From assembly GCA_947385085.1 (NCBI GenBank), contig CANDJN010000020.1, positions 1 to 37,306 on the forward strand: a stretch of 37,306 bases of DNA, in the 5' to 3' direction. Position 1 is the stretch's first letter, and every line of letters starts with the position of its first letter. Both the position numbers and the translations under genes were made by a program. A model generated the notes under the pieces. The model did not search any database. It had not been told where the DNA came from and worked only from the letters and a program-made list of their open reading frames with translations. Origin of the DNA: an uncultured Erysipelotrichaceae bacterium. GTDB lineage: Bacteria; Bacillota_I; Bacilli_A; Erysipelotrichales; Erysipelotrichaceae. This document shows, piece after piece, positions 8,693 through 16,657 of the stretch.

Positions 8693-8721
8693 ATTGTATC
8701 ACAGATTGATTCATAAGCCAA
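8693..8721 (-). promoter_or_regulatory. Sigma-A promoter of fmt
   Basis: TTGGCT, a 17-base spacer and TACAAT on the minus strand, with an extended -10 (TGTGATACAAT). Transcription would begin about 25 bases before the chosen start at 8663. Confidence 0.65.
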
Positions 8722-8834
8722 ATTTCAGTTTGTTGCTTACGATATCACAGAAGTTCAAAAAATCTTTCATTGCTTATATGATTCCCAAAGGCTTTTCATT
8801 CAAACTTGCTAATGCTATACTAATAAAAGTATTA

Positions 8835-8840
8835 TATAAT
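8835..8840 (+). promoter_or_regulatory. -10 element of the NimA-like gene
   Basis: A perfect TATAAT stands 29 bases ahead of the ATG at 8869. No good -35 is seen at 16-18 bases upstream. The gene is divergent from fmt. Confidence 0.45.
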
Positions 8841-8868
8841 TTCAAGAAAATCAAGCAGGAGAATCAAT

Positions 8869-9348
8869 ATGTTCAGAGAAATGCGCAGAAACAAACAGCA
8901 ATTAAGTGATCAAGAAACTAACGCCATCCTTGCAAACGAGACTTCCGGTGTATTGGCATTAATGGGAGATGACGGCTATCCCTATAGTGTTCCGCTCAGC
9001 TATGTGTATGATCATGATAAAATATACTTTCACAGCGCCAAGAGCGGTCATAAAATCGATGCCATCACATCGTGTTCAAAGGCAAGCTTTTGTGTGATTG
9101 CCCAAGATGAAGTTATGCCCGAACAATATACGACCTATTTTAAAAGCGTGATCGTATTTGGTCAAATCAGAATTCTAACAGAGGAAAAGGAAATATATGA
9201 AGCAATCATAAAGCTGGCATCCAAATATCATCCCAGCGCGGCGATCGCAGCTCACAATCAGGAAATTGATGCATATAAAAACAACTTATATATGCTAGAA
9301 ATGACGATCAAGCATATGAGTGGAAAAGCAGCGAAAGAAATTTCATAG
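8869..9348 (+). CDS. Pyridoxamine 5'-phosphate oxidase-like FMN-binding protein (NimA/5-nitroimidazole reductase type)
   Basis: A 159-residue split-barrel flavoprotein. The family signature opens with FREMRRNKQQL, followed by the conserved GVLALMGDDGYPYSVPLSYV strand pair and IYFHSAKSGHKIDAI (flavin phosphate-binding region). Then come SKASFCVIAQDE and a FKSVIVFGQIRIL strand. This layout and length match the Pyridox_ox_2/NimA branch. Members bind FMN as dimers; a few reduce nitroimidazoles, but the substrate of most is unknown, so resistance should not be assumed. AGCAGGAG stands 7 bases before the ATG. The gene stands alone, divergent from fmt and convergent with rarA. Confidence 0.85.
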   Translation: MFREMRRNKQQLSDQETNAILANETSGVLALMGDDGYPYSVPLSYVYDHDKIYFHSAKSGHKIDAITSCSKASFCVIAQDEVMPEQYTTYFKSVIVFGQIRILTEEKEIYEAIIKLASKYHPSAAIAAHNQEIDAYKNNLYMLEMTIKHMSGKAAKEIS

Positions 9349-9394
9349 AATGATGTTGAAAGAGAAAATTATCTTGCATTGATGAAGTTTTATT

Positions 9395-9423
9395 AAAAAA
9401 ACAGAAGATCACTTCTGTTTTTT
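9395..9423. terminator. Bidirectional terminator shared by the NimA-like gene and rarA
   Basis: ACAGAAG and CTTCTGT form a 7-base-pair stem around ATCA, with A-runs on the left and six or seven T on the right, so it works in both directions. The rarA stop codon (9409-9411) lies in the loop, and the last rarA codons make one arm. Confidence 0.85.
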
Positions 9424-10737
9424 ATGCTGTTCCTTCCATGCCTGTATGGCTTTCATACGCTCTGTGACTCTGGCTTCACTGCCCATCATGGTCGGCTGGT
9501 AATAAATGACATCGCGCAAACCTTCCGGCAGACATTCCATTTCAGTCAGCTTATCTTCATGGTCATGTGCATATTGGTAACCCTTGCCATAGGATAAATC
9601 CTTCATTAGCGAGGTCACGGCGTTGCGCAGATGGAGCGGCACCGGCTCTGCAATTTGTTTTAATGCATCCTGTTTCGCTTTTTCATAGGCAAGATACAGC
9701 GCATTGGATTTTGGCGCCAGTGATAAATAAGTCACCGCATGGGTTAAATGAACGCTGCACTCCGGCATTCCGATGTCATGACAGGCGTCATAGACCGCTG
9801 TAGTGATTTCCACTGCCCGTGAATCCGCCATGCCGATGTCCTCTGAGGCAAAGCGAATCAAGCGCCGTGCCACATACAACGGATCCTCTCCGGCTTCTAA
9901 CATGCGTGCCAGCCAATATATGGCCGCCTGCACATCGCTGTTACGCATAGATTTATGCAGGGCGCTGATCAAATTATAGTGCTCCTCGCCGTTTTTATCA
10001 TATAACAGCGATTTTTTAGCGATACACTGTTCCAGAATTTCATGATTAATTGTGATAGCGCCATCGTGAACATCACCGTTTAAAATGACCATTTCCAACG
10101 TATTCAAGGCCGTTCGTGCATCACCATTCGCAAAGGCCGCAATCATTTCGCATACATCCGCCGCCATATGGATTGTGAATTGTCCAAATCCCTTCTCACT
10201 CATCAGCGCCGTATGTAACAGCTGCACAATATCCGCTTGACTAAGCGCCTGTAGTACAAACACCTTGCAGCGGGACAACAGCGCCCCATTGATTTCAAAT
10301 GAAGGATTTTCGGTTGTCGCCCCAATTAAAATAATGCTTCCCTTTTCCACATACGGCAAAAACACATCCTGCTGGGCTTTGTTAAAGCGATGAATTTCAT
10401 CGACAAAAAGAATCGTCTTTTCCCCCATACGCCGTGCATCCTCACCGCGTCGAAGCACATCGCGAATCTCCTTTACCCCGCTGGTGACCGCACTGAAATC
10501 AATAAACGCCGCCTTGGTCTGTTTGGCAATAATCCGTGCCAAGGTCGTTTTTCCTACTCCGGGAGGTCCCCAGAAAATCATGGAAGGAATGCGATCGCTC
10601 TTGATCAAATTACTTAAAACCTTGCCTTCACCGAGAATATGCCTTTGTCCCACATATTCGCTAAGATCGTCCGGTCGCAAACGACTCGCTAGTGGATCTT
10701 GAATACTGCGATCATCAAATAGGCTCTCCTGCATGAA
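9409..10737 (-). CDS. rarA: Replication-associated recombination protein A, AAA+ ATPase (RarA/MgsA)
   Basis: A clamp-loader-like AAA+ ATPase acting at stalled replication forks; the family is linked to SSB and to recombination. The N terminus carries PLASRLRPDDLSEYVGQRHI. Walker A is FWGPPGVGKTTLARI, Walker B is TILFVDEIHRFNKAQQD, sensor 1 is IILIGATTENPSFEI, and the arginine finger lies in ALLSRCKVF. The tetramerisation C terminus is recognised by LYVARRLIRFASEDIGMAD and by YQPTMMGSEARVTERM near the end. The longer frame to 10794 is not used: the ATG at 10737 has AGGGAGG about 8 bases upstream and gives 442 residues, the usual size. Its promoter is divergent from the next gene. Confidence 0.95.
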   Translation of the reverse strand, partial: FMQESLFDDRSIQDPLASRLRPDDLSEYVGQRHILGEGKVLSNLIKSDRIPSMIFWGPPGVGKTTLARIIAKQTKAAFIDFSAVTSGVKEIRDVLRRGEDARRMGEKTILFVDEIHRFNKAQQDVFLPYVEKGSIILIGATTENPSFEINGALLSRCKVFVLQALSQADIVQLLHTALMSEKGFGQFTIHMAADVCEMIAAFANGDARTALNTLEMVILNGDVHDGAITINHEILEQCIAKKSLLYDKNGEEHYNLISALHKSMRNSDVQAAIYWLARMLEAGEDPLYVARRLIRFASEDIGMADSRAVEITTAVYDACHDIGMPECSVHLTHAVTYLSLAPKSNALYLAYEKAKQDALKQIAEPVPLHLRNAVTSLMKDLSYGKGYQYAHDHEDKLTEMECLPEGLRDVIYYQPTMMGSEARVTERMKAIQAWKEQHKKQK

Positions 10738-10762
10738 ACATCCCTCCCTAAAAATCACTTTT

Positions 10763-10768
10763 ATTATA
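10763..10768 (-). promoter_or_regulatory. Extended -10 promoter of rarA
   Basis: TATAAT preceded by TGT on the minus strand gives an extended -10. A -35 match is poor (TTGCTT at 20 bases). Confidence 0.5.
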
Positions 10769-10801
10769 ACACTTTCACTGGAAAAAATAAGCAAAACGTA
10801 C

Positions 10802-10807
10802 TATACT
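10802..10807 (+). promoter_or_regulatory. -10 element of the glycosidase-like gene
   Basis: TATACT lies 30 bases before the ATG at 10838. The -35 region is weak. The rarA and glycosidase-like promoters are back to back within about 100 bases. Confidence 0.4.
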
Positions 10808-10837
10808 ATTCTTACTAGTAGGATAGAGGAGATAGTT

Positions 10838-11902
10838 ATGAGCCATCAGTATACATTACAGCTTCATACCGGAACATTTACCCATGCCAATTATTCTGTT
10901 GATCAAATTAAGACAAAGTGCGATGAATTGCTTGCCCATATTCATGGCAAAGACATCATTATCGGCTGGAATATTGACAAGACAAGTAATCGCCAGCTGA
11001 TTGATTATTTTCATACCAAAGGACTGCGGGTCTTGTTATGGCTGCCGGTCTTAGCCAATCATGATGATCTGGGCGAATTAAAAAAAGCAGAATGCTATGA
11101 CGAGCATACCTGCGATGATTTTGGTTGTCCTTCCCATCTTCAAAACGCCCATGAAATCATATCGTTGTATGAGACCTATTTTGCGGATTTACCATTTGAT
11201 GGTGTTTTTCTTGATAAAATACGCTTTGCGTCATTTTCACAAGGCTATGAAGCCGGTTTTGGCTGTTTCTGCTCGTCTTGTCAACAAGAAATGAAGGATG
11301 CGCCGCTTGATTATATCAAGGAACTGATTCAAAATCACGATAAGAAACTAATTCGTGGAGAATATGATCGCTATGGTCGCTATCATTTTGCCGATTATAA
11401 AGTCAACGCTTTTTATAAACAGCGCGCTAAAATCATCAGTGATCTTATTTTCAAGCTAGCTGCCTATTTCAATTCGCGCAGACTGGTTGTCGGAGCGGAT
11501 TTATTTGCGCCGATTCTGGCTTATCACGTAGGACAGAACATCAGAGAAATTGCGGCAATGGTTGATTTTGTTAAGCCGATGATGTATACCCATACACAGG
11601 CACCCTCCGGCATTCCTTATGAATATGAGGCTTACATTCGTCATTTTGAACAGCCGGAATCATTCTCCAAGCATTTTCCGGGCGGACCGCTTTCCAATGA
11701 ATCGCTTCGTACCCAGTTGGAATACATCGCCAATCTGCCTGCGAATATCGTCCCCGGCATTGAAATCAACGTCATTCAGGGCGTATGTCATACCGACAGT
11801 GCCAGTGTCAAGGATCATCTGGCCTTGTTTTCACGCTACCCGACGGTTGCCTTGTGCTGGGACATCATGCAGATCAGTGATGAAATTATCAATGTCTTAT
11901 AA
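10838..11902 (+). CDS. Putative glycoside-hydrolase-like TIM-barrel protein
   Basis: A 354-residue protein without signal peptide, so probably cytoplasmic. Seen in order: DIIIGWNIDKTSNRQLIDYF, GLRVLLWLPVLANHD (barrel strand), FDGVFLDKIRFASFSQGYEA, a CFCSSC cysteine cluster at about residue 145, LVVGADLFAPILAYHVGQ, VDFVKPMMYTHTQAPSG, and a last strand near VALCWDIMQI. The FLDKIRF and KPMMYTH motifs match the glycosyl-hydrolase-like superfamily in which an Asp or Glu at a strand end is catalytic. The substrate is unknown. GAGGAG 6 bases before the ATG at 10838 decides the start; the longer frame from 10733 would run over the rarA promoter. It is a single gene, convergent with the ABC permease. 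Confidence 0.7.
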   Translation: MSHQYTLQLHTGTFTHANYSVDQIKTKCDELLAHIHGKDIIIGWNIDKTSNRQLIDYFHTKGLRVLLWLPVLANHDDLGELKKAECYDEHTCDDFGCPSHLQNAHEIISLYETYFADLPFDGVFLDKIRFASFSQGYEAGFGCFCSSCQQEMKDAPLDYIKELIQNHDKKLIRGEYDRYGRYHFADYKVNAFYKQRAKIISDLIFKLAAYFNSRRLVVGADLFAPILAYHVGQNIREIAAMVDFVKPMMYTHTQAPSGIPYEYEAYIRHFEQPESFSKHFPGGPLSNESLRTQLEYIANLPANIVPGIEINVIQGVCHTDSASVKDHLALFSRYPTVALCWDIMQISDEIINVL

Positions 11903-12662
11903 TGCGTCGATTGACGCATTTATTTTTATGTTCCCATTTTAAATGCTGTTGTAAATAACGAATGAGCATATCCAATGCCAACAGAAGCAGCATGATCCAG
12001 ATCGTCCACGCAAATACACCGTCCATTGCCAGATACAGGCGGCATAAATTTATTTGTCGGCCGATGCCAACTTCACTCTGCCCTAAAATTTCTGCCATGA
12101 TTCCTACCTTCAAAGCCAGCGATATTCCTGCGGAAGTGGCCGAAAACATATATGGACGCAAAAACGGTAAATACACGTGGATAATATCAAACCATCGCGG
12201 TCCCGCATACATCTTCATGAGATCGTGATAAGCAGCAGGAACGTCGCAAAGGCCTTGATACAGTGATGCATAAATTGTCGGAAACAATATTAAAAAGCTG
12301 ATTACCATCACACTCGTCTGCGGTGAACACCAAAACAGCACAATTAAAATATATGAGATATTGGGAACACTGCGTGTCACCAATAAAAACGGATAACAAT
12401 AATCCGCAAATACAGGATAAAAATAGGTCGCAAATGCAACGATCAGTGCCGCAAAAAAGGCAAATAAAAAGCCGGCTGTAATGCGCATGAATGTCTGCAT
12501 AATGCTTGCGTAAAAAAGCGGATTTTTTACCTGTGAGATCATTGCCCCCAAAACATCGAATGGCTGAGGCATAATGACGTCATTATGAATGATCTGCGCC
12601 ACTGCCTGCCATAAGCCAAGCAAAATGATAAACGACAGAAAGATGCGAACTTTCCTAGACAT
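11889..12662 (-). CDS. ABC transporter permease, SsuC/TauC/ThiX-like
   Basis: A 257-residue integral membrane protein with about six hydrophobic segments (for example IFLSFIILLGLWQAVAQII at the start). The binding-protein-dependent transport fold is supported by the coupling loop YHDLMKMYAGPRWFDIIHVY followed by LPFLRPYMFSATSAG and ALKVGIMAEILGQ, typical of permeases for nitrate/sulfonate/taurine/thiamine-precursor importers. The start at 12662 has GGAGG 6 bases upstream and overlaps the stop of the phosphatase gene; the longer frame to 12737 would only add phosphatase shadow. The last gene of the thrS transcription unit. No ATPase gene is next to it in the window. Substrate unknown. Confidence 0.85.
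   Translation of the reverse strand: MSRKVRIFLSFIILLGLWQAVAQIIHNDVIMPQPFDVLGAMISQVKNPLFYASIMQTFMRITAGFLFAFFAALIVAFATYFYPVFADYCYPFLLVTRSVPNISYILIVLFWCSPQTSVMVISFLILFPTIYASLYQGLCDVPAAYHDLMKMYAGPRWFDIIHVYLPFLRPYMFSATSAGISLALKVGIMAEILGQSEVGIGRQINLCRLYLAMDGVFAWTIWIMLLLLALDMLIRYLQQHLKWEHKNKCVNRRIIRH
11901..11927 (+). terminator. Terminator of the glycosidase-like gene
   Basis: AATGCGTC and GACGCATT form an 8-base-pair stem around GATT, followed by TATTTTTA. The stem overlaps this gene's stop codon and also encodes the last codons of the convergent permease. Confidence 0.75.
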
Positions 12663-13392
12663 AGAAAACCTCCATGTCATCCAAGCGCAGACACGCCAAG
12701 CGAGAATGCTCATTATTAGCAGCACAGCCACAGTCAATGGCGATCATCTTTGCCTCAGAAAGTGCACAATCATTGCTCCAAATCTGATAAGGCTGTTGTG
12801 AATGGTAGAAAAATGTAATCGTGTGACCAAAAATGAGCGTGCGCTGTGGCGGCAAGGGATCCTGTTCACCGATGCGATCCCATAACAGTGAAGAGGGATC
12901 TCGCTTAACCTTGGCAAAATCCTTTAAATAGATTACCTCTTTCTGAAAGGTGGAGTCCCAGTTGGCATGGACAAGATAAAAATGGCGTCCCTTTACCTGT
13001 ACATCACAATAAGCAAGCGGCAATTCGCGTAAATGATCCAAAAGGGCTCGCTGTTCCCCCCGCGGCAGCTTTGCAAAATCCCGCTTGGTGGCATCATTAT
13101 GATTGCGATCCCAGCGGTAAATGCACTCCATCGAATGAAAGAGATCTCGGCCATAGCGAAGCTTTGCCAAGGCTTCATAATATTCCAGCATCATAAATTC
13201 ATGATTACCCATTAATAAGATCATCTGCGGATGATGGAGAATCTGTTTTAATAAGGCGATGCCATCGCTTCCACGATCAATCACATCCCCTAATATGAAT
13301 AAGGTGTCTTCCTCTTGAAGATGGATTCGATCCAACATGGCGGTAAAACGCCCCTGTAGTCCATGAATATCACTCATTACATAGGTTGCCAT
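12655..13392 (-). CDS. PPP-family metallophosphatase (serine/threonine or Ap4A-type phosphatase)
   Basis: A 245-residue calcineurin-like phosphoesterase. All metal and catalytic motifs are near the expected places: MSDIHG at about residue 6, LGDVIDRG at about 34, LLMGNHEFM at about 60, FYLVHANWD at about 138 and LIFGHT at about 190, with AIDCGCA near the end. This set is the PPP form shared by bacterial protein phosphatases (PrpE, PrpA) and ApaH-like hydrolases; the sequence does not say which substrate is used. AAGGAAGGAG stands 7-8 bases upstream of the ATG. The C-terminal codons contain the ribosome binding site of the ABC permease. It sits between the two ABC components, which is unusual. 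Confidence 0.88.
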   Translation of the reverse strand: MATYVMSDIHGLQGRFTAMLDRIHLQEEDTLFILGDVIDRGSDGIALLKQILHHPQMILLMGNHEFMMLEYYEALAKLRYGRDLFHSMECIYRWDRNHNDATKRDFAKLPRGEQRALLDHLRELPLAYCDVQVKGRHFYLVHANWDSTFQKEVIYLKDFAKVKRDPSSLLWDRIGEQDPLPPQRTLIFGHTITFFYHSQQPYQIWSNDCALSEAKMIAIDCGCAANNEHSRLACLRLDDMEVFYV

Positions 13393-13410
13393 AAGATCTT
13401 CTCCTTCCTT

Positions 13411-13467
13411 ATTGGAATCAATCCAATCACGGTAAAAGTGACCGACATTTGCCGGTCATATTACCGT
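13411..13467 (-). other. Tandem hairpins between the ABC lipoprotein and phosphatase genes
   Basis: First hairpin (13429-13467): ACGGTAA pairs with TTACCGT and inner TGACCG pairs with CGGTCA; the lipoprotein stop codon is in the outer stem. Second hairpin (13411-13427): ATTGGA pairs with TCCAAT. Neither has a T-run, so these look like RNA-processing or stability elements rather than terminators. Confidence 0.6.
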
Positions 13468-14333
13468 ATTAACATATCCGAGTGAAACGTAATACCAAAC
13501 AGTTTTAAAAATGCACTGAGTTCTTCCTGCGCATTCTCCGCCTTCACATAACGTAAATTCTGTCGCTCCCATGTCGCTAGTGCCACCTCGGCATTGGGAA
13601 TGCCTAAATTTTCCATTCCGGCTTCTTCCATCATCGCCTTCATCTCAGCTTCCTCACGCTTATCATTTAAAAACAGTTTCACCTGTTCCAAGGCATCTTC
13701 ACAAGCCGCTTCTCGCCCATCCTTGATAAAGATCGCTGCCTGTGGATATCCGTTTTTTCCTGATTCACTTTCCTGTAAATCATGTAACACAGAAAAGCTG
13801 AGCCCCTTTTCCTTCGCCTTGGCGATGGTTGCCGTTGCGGCAGGTTCCGCCATGAGTCCGGCAGTAAAGCGTTCGCTTAACAGCTGTGCCTGTACATCCT
13901 GCACACTCGCAAAATACGTCACATTGACATCCATGCCCTTTTCCATTAATATCTTCTGCGGAACCGCATTTTCGCCAAAGGCAGCCAATGCATCACCGCT
14001 TTGATATTCCTTGGTTCCTACGATGTACAAATTACCCCATGTAACAATAGCCGCCAAACGATAATCGCTATTTTTGGTCTCAATCATCTTCGCACCTAAA
14101 TTGACCGGTGCGATGATTATGTCATATTCACTGTCTGACTTTGCCAGTTCACTCGTTAAAAGATCACTGCCTGTTACCGTTCTAACACTCATATTCTCCA
14201 CACCATACAGCGGTAATACCGCTAATGCAGGCGCTCCCTGAGGCACCATAATTTGGATCGGCTCTGATGATTTCTTGCCGCAGCCTGTCAACATCAGAAC
14301 CAATGCCAAAATACCCGCAAACCTTTTCATCAT
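13461..14333 (-). CDS. ABC transporter substrate-binding lipoprotein
   Basis: A 290-residue lipoprotein: KRFAGILALVLMLTGCGKK contains a lipobox (LTGC) after a short hydrophobic core. The mature part starts IQIMVPQGAPALAVLPLYG, a form typical of small-ligand binding proteins of the SsuA/TauA/ThiY/MqnA group, with SEYDIIIAPVNLGAKM and a second lobe near FTAGLMAEPAATATIAK. Ligand unknown. The start at 14333 is fixed by AAGGAG 5 bases upstream and by the ATGA overlap with the thrS stop; the frame to 14372 is only thrS shadow. With the permease at 11889 it makes two thirds of an importer. Cotranscription with thrS puts it under T-box control, which hints at amino-acid-linked uptake, but this is inference. 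Confidence 0.85.
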   Translation of the reverse strand: MMKRFAGILALVLMLTGCGKKSSEPIQIMVPQGAPALAVLPLYGVENMSVRTVTGSDLLTSELAKSDSEYDIIIAPVNLGAKMIETKNSDYRLAAIVTWGNLYIVGTKEYQSGDALAAFGENAVPQKILMEKGMDVNVTYFASVQDVQAQLLSERFTAGLMAEPAATATIAKAKEKGLSFSVLHDLQESESGKNGYPQAAIFIKDGREAACEDALEQVKLFLNDKREEAEMKAMMEEAGMENLGIPNAEVALATWERQNLRYVKAENAQEELSAFLKLFGITFHSDMLIR

Positions 14334-16060
14334 CGCTTCTCCTTCACCTCTGCATTCAGTTGTTTCATGCATTCACTTAATGAAAGCGTTACGCTCTCTT
14401 TGGATTGCGATCGACGAATGGTTACTGTCTGGTTTTCCGCTTCCCCATCGCCCACGACGATCTGTACTGGTATTTTATGCATCTGAGCTTCACGAATCCG
14501 ATATCCAAGCTTTTCATTGCGGGCATCAACCTTACTGCGCAAGCCATCAGAACACAATGCCTCATTTACCTGTTTTGCATATTCCACATGTCGTTCATGA
14601 TGTACCGGTACCACTACGATCTGTTGCGGTGCCAGCCATAACGGGAAGTGACCGGCATAATGCTCAATCAATATACCGATAAAGCGCTCGATCGAACCGA
14701 AAATAACACGATGTAGCATAACCGGGCGTACCCGTGAGCCATCTTTATCCACATATGTGATGTCAAAACGCTCCGGCAGATTCATATCGAGCTGAATCGT
14801 AGCGCATTGCCATACCCGTCCTAAGGAATCCTTAATATGGAAGTCCAATTTAGGACCGTAAAAAGCACCGTCGCCCGGGTTGATCTGATAGCTCTTGCCG
14901 GCATGCTCACAAGCCGCTGCCAATGCCGCCTCACTCTTCTCCCAGATTTCCAAAGAACCGATATACTTCGATTCAGGACGCGTGGATAATTCAATTTCAT
15001 AGGATAAATGAAAAATCGAATAAAAGCGGTCAATGAATCGAATTAAATCAGCGACTTCGCTTTCAATCTGATCGGGACGCATGTAGATATGCGCATCATC
15101 CTGAGTAAAGGTACGCACGCGAAACAGACCGTTCAAAGCCCCGCTCGCCTCATGACGATGCACATGACCCAATTCACCCATGCGTATCGGCAAATCCTTG
15201 TAAGAATGCAGCCCGTTTTTAAACACCAGCAAAGAACCGGGGCAGTTCATCGGCTTGATCGCAAATTCCCGATCATCCACCATAGAGGTATACATATTTT
15301 CCGCATAATTATCCCAATGACCGCTCGTTTCCCATAACTCGCGACTCATCATCAGCGGCGTCTTAATAAACTCGTACCCTTCTTTCGTATGTTCCTCATA
15401 CCAAAAATTCTCTAGTATGTTGCGCAAGATCATACCGTTTGGCAAAAAGAACGGCATACCGGGCGCATATTCGCTCATCATAAATAGGCCCATTTCCCGA
15501 CCAAGCTTTTTATGATCACGCTTCTTGGCTTCTTCCAGCCACGCTAAATGTGCTTCCAGTTCCTCCTTGGTTTCAAAGCAAACACCGTAGATTCGCTGCA
15601 GCATTTTATTCTTTGCATCGCCCTTCCAATAGGCACCGGAATGCTTTAACAACTTAAAATTTTTACAGAGCTTTACACTTTCCACGTGTGGACCGCGACA
15701 TAAATCGAAAAATTCACCTTGACGATAAATGGTAATATTGCCGTCCTCAAGACCTTCAATCAATTCCAGCTTATAGTGATCATGCGCAAACATTGTCAAG
15801 GCATCCTCCTTGGACACTTCCTCACGCACAATGCGCTTCCCGTCCTTGGCAATCTTTTTCATTTCCTTTTCAATCTTTTCCAAATCCTCATCCTTAATCA
15901 CATCATTACCTAAGTCAATATCATAATAAAAGCCCTCGGCCACAACCGGTCCTACCCAAAACTGCGCCTGCGGATACAGCCGTTTTACCGCCTGCGCCAT
16001 CATATGAGCACAGGAATGATTCAGGACATTTAATTTTGCGTCTTCCTTAAAGTTAATCAT
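14330..16060 (-). CDS. thrS: Threonyl-tRNA synthetase lacking the N-terminal TGS domain
   Basis: Charges tRNA-Thr. 576 residues against about 640 for the usual bacterial enzyme. The protein begins almost directly with the editing domain (VLNHSCAHMMAQAVKRLYPQ, the HxxxH zinc/editing motif, then GFYYDID). The class II core follows: GMILRNILENFWYEEHTKEG (motif 1), FRVRTFTQDDAHIYMRPDQI (motif 2), the zinc ligands Cys of AIKPMNCPGSLLVFK and His of RHEASGALNGLFR, and PVMLHRVIFGSIERFIGILI (motif 3). The anticodon-binding domain follows from about residue 475. The start at 16060 comes after GGAAGGAG; the longer frame is T-box sequence. No TGS coding was found in another frame, because the leader fills the upstream DNA. 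The stop overlaps the lipoprotein start. Confidence 0.95.
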   Translation of the reverse strand: MINFKEDAKLNVLNHSCAHMMAQAVKRLYPQAQFWVGPVVAEGFYYDIDLGNDVIKDEDLEKIEKEMKKIAKDGKRIVREEVSKEDALTMFAHDHYKLELIEGLEDGNITIYRQGEFFDLCRGPHVESVKLCKNFKLLKHSGAYWKGDAKNKMLQRIYGVCFETKEELEAHLAWLEEAKKRDHKKLGREMGLFMMSEYAPGMPFFLPNGMILRNILENFWYEEHTKEGYEFIKTPLMMSRELWETSGHWDNYAENMYTSMVDDREFAIKPMNCPGSLLVFKNGLHSYKDLPIRMGELGHVHRHEASGALNGLFRVRTFTQDDAHIYMRPDQIESEVADLIRFIDRFYSIFHLSYEIELSTRPESKYIGSLEIWEKSEAALAAACEHAGKSYQINPGDGAFYGPKLDFHIKDSLGRVWQCATIQLDMNLPERFDITYVDKDGSRVRPVMLHRVIFGSIERFIGILIEHYAGHFPLWLAPQQIVVVPVHHERHVEYAKQVNEALCSDGLRSKVDARNEKLGYRIREAQMHKIPVQIVVGDGEAENQTVTIRRSQSKESVTLSLSECMKQLNAEVKEKR

Positions 16061-16076
16061 ACTTGTCTCCTTCCAT

Positions 16077-16107
16077 AAAAAAAGACTGAAATCAAAGGAC
16101 GTCAGTC
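16077..16107 (-). terminator. T-box regulated terminator before thrS
   Basis: GACTGA and TTCAGTC arms, then seven T on the minus strand. The left arm is close to the T-box core, so formation of the antiterminator would break this stem. Confidence 0.85.
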
Positions 16108-16305
16108 TGTACGCGGTACCACCTTTGTTCATGAATCAATGATCCATGCCCTCAATCTTACGTAACGTGCAAGCATCGGTACACCTTTTCAGGGACAGCT
16201 CCAAGGGAGTAAAGCATAACACTCTCAATGATTTTTCATCAGCCAATCATCTCTCTGCATCAAGCTAATATGCCTCATATCCTCTTCATTGCTTTTCTAT
16301 GCATA
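16077..16305 (-). promoter_or_regulatory. T-box riboswitch leader of thrS
   Basis: The minus-strand leader of about 225 bases contains the T-box core AAGGTGGTACCGCG at 16112-16125, which pairs with the acceptor end of uncharged tRNA, and a stem I region with AGAGAGATGATTGGCTGATG. The 3' end is the terminator at 16077-16107. Uncharged tRNA-Thr is expected to favour the antiterminator and so raise expression of thrS and the three genes behind it. I did not fix the specifier codon with certainty. Confidence 0.9.
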
Positions 16306-16334
16306 TTTATACAACAAATTCATGGCTTTGTCAA
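16306..16334 (-). promoter_or_regulatory. Sigma-A promoter of the thrS unit
   Basis: TTGACA, exactly 17 bases, TATAAA on the minus strand. It sits directly ahead of the T-box leader. Confidence 0.85.
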
Positions 16335-16534
16335 TGATATTGCCCTTGAAACAAGACCATATAACACCTTTACGAAATGAATCATAGTAGATAAAACCGA
16401 TTCATTACTCATGATGAAATTTTTCACGCTCCATATGATTATCGCTTTTCAAAGTGAAAAACACTCATCTATCGTTTTTCTAAGGAATGTGAATTCCAAT
16501 ATTCATGTATTTTTTTGTGACTTATAAAAAAATG

Positions 16535-16565
16535 TTACAAAATTGTGCATAAAAAGTGTTAAAAT
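16535..16565 (+). promoter_or_regulatory. Candidate promoter of the serine recombinase
   Basis: TTACAA, a 19-base spacer and TAAAAT with a TGT extension. The spacer is long, so the extended -10 probably carries recognition. The palindrome at 16601 lies just downstream of the expected start of transcription. Confidence 0.4.
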
Positions 16566-16570
16566 AATAG

Positions 16571-16617
16571 TACCTTGGGTAAAAATCTTATCAGTCATAA
16601 ATGGTAATTTTTACCAT
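16571..16617. repeat. Palindromic site in the recombinase leader (operator or recombination site)
   Basis: A perfect palindrome ATGGTAA-TTT-TTACCAT spans 16601-16617. A third half-site, GGTAAAAAT at 16578-16586, is inverted against ATTTTTACC at 16607-16615, and TACC-TTG-GGTA is at 16571-16581. Three or four GGTAA half-sites in 47 bases fit repeated binding by a dimeric protein. Confidence 0.65.
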
Positions 16618-16657
16618 CGTGTATATGATGATAAAGAATTGGGAGTAGAGGTGTCTT

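Larger units (their letters stand above)
16335..16657. other. Intergenic region between thrS and the serine recombinase
   Basis: A 323-base AT-rich stretch between divergent genes with no credible ORF. The left half shows only short inverted pieces (TTTTCAC near 16420 and GTGAAAAA near 16454). The right part has the recombinase promoter region and the palindrome at 16571-16617, both described separately. Confidence 0.5.

Noticed and set aside
10733..10837. N-terminal extension of the glycosidase-like gene
   Set aside because: It would cover the rarA start and both promoters; the ATG at 10838 has a good ribosome site.
16061..16132. N-terminal extension of ThrRS
   Set aside because: These codons are the T-box core and terminator; the peptide has no TGS similarity.
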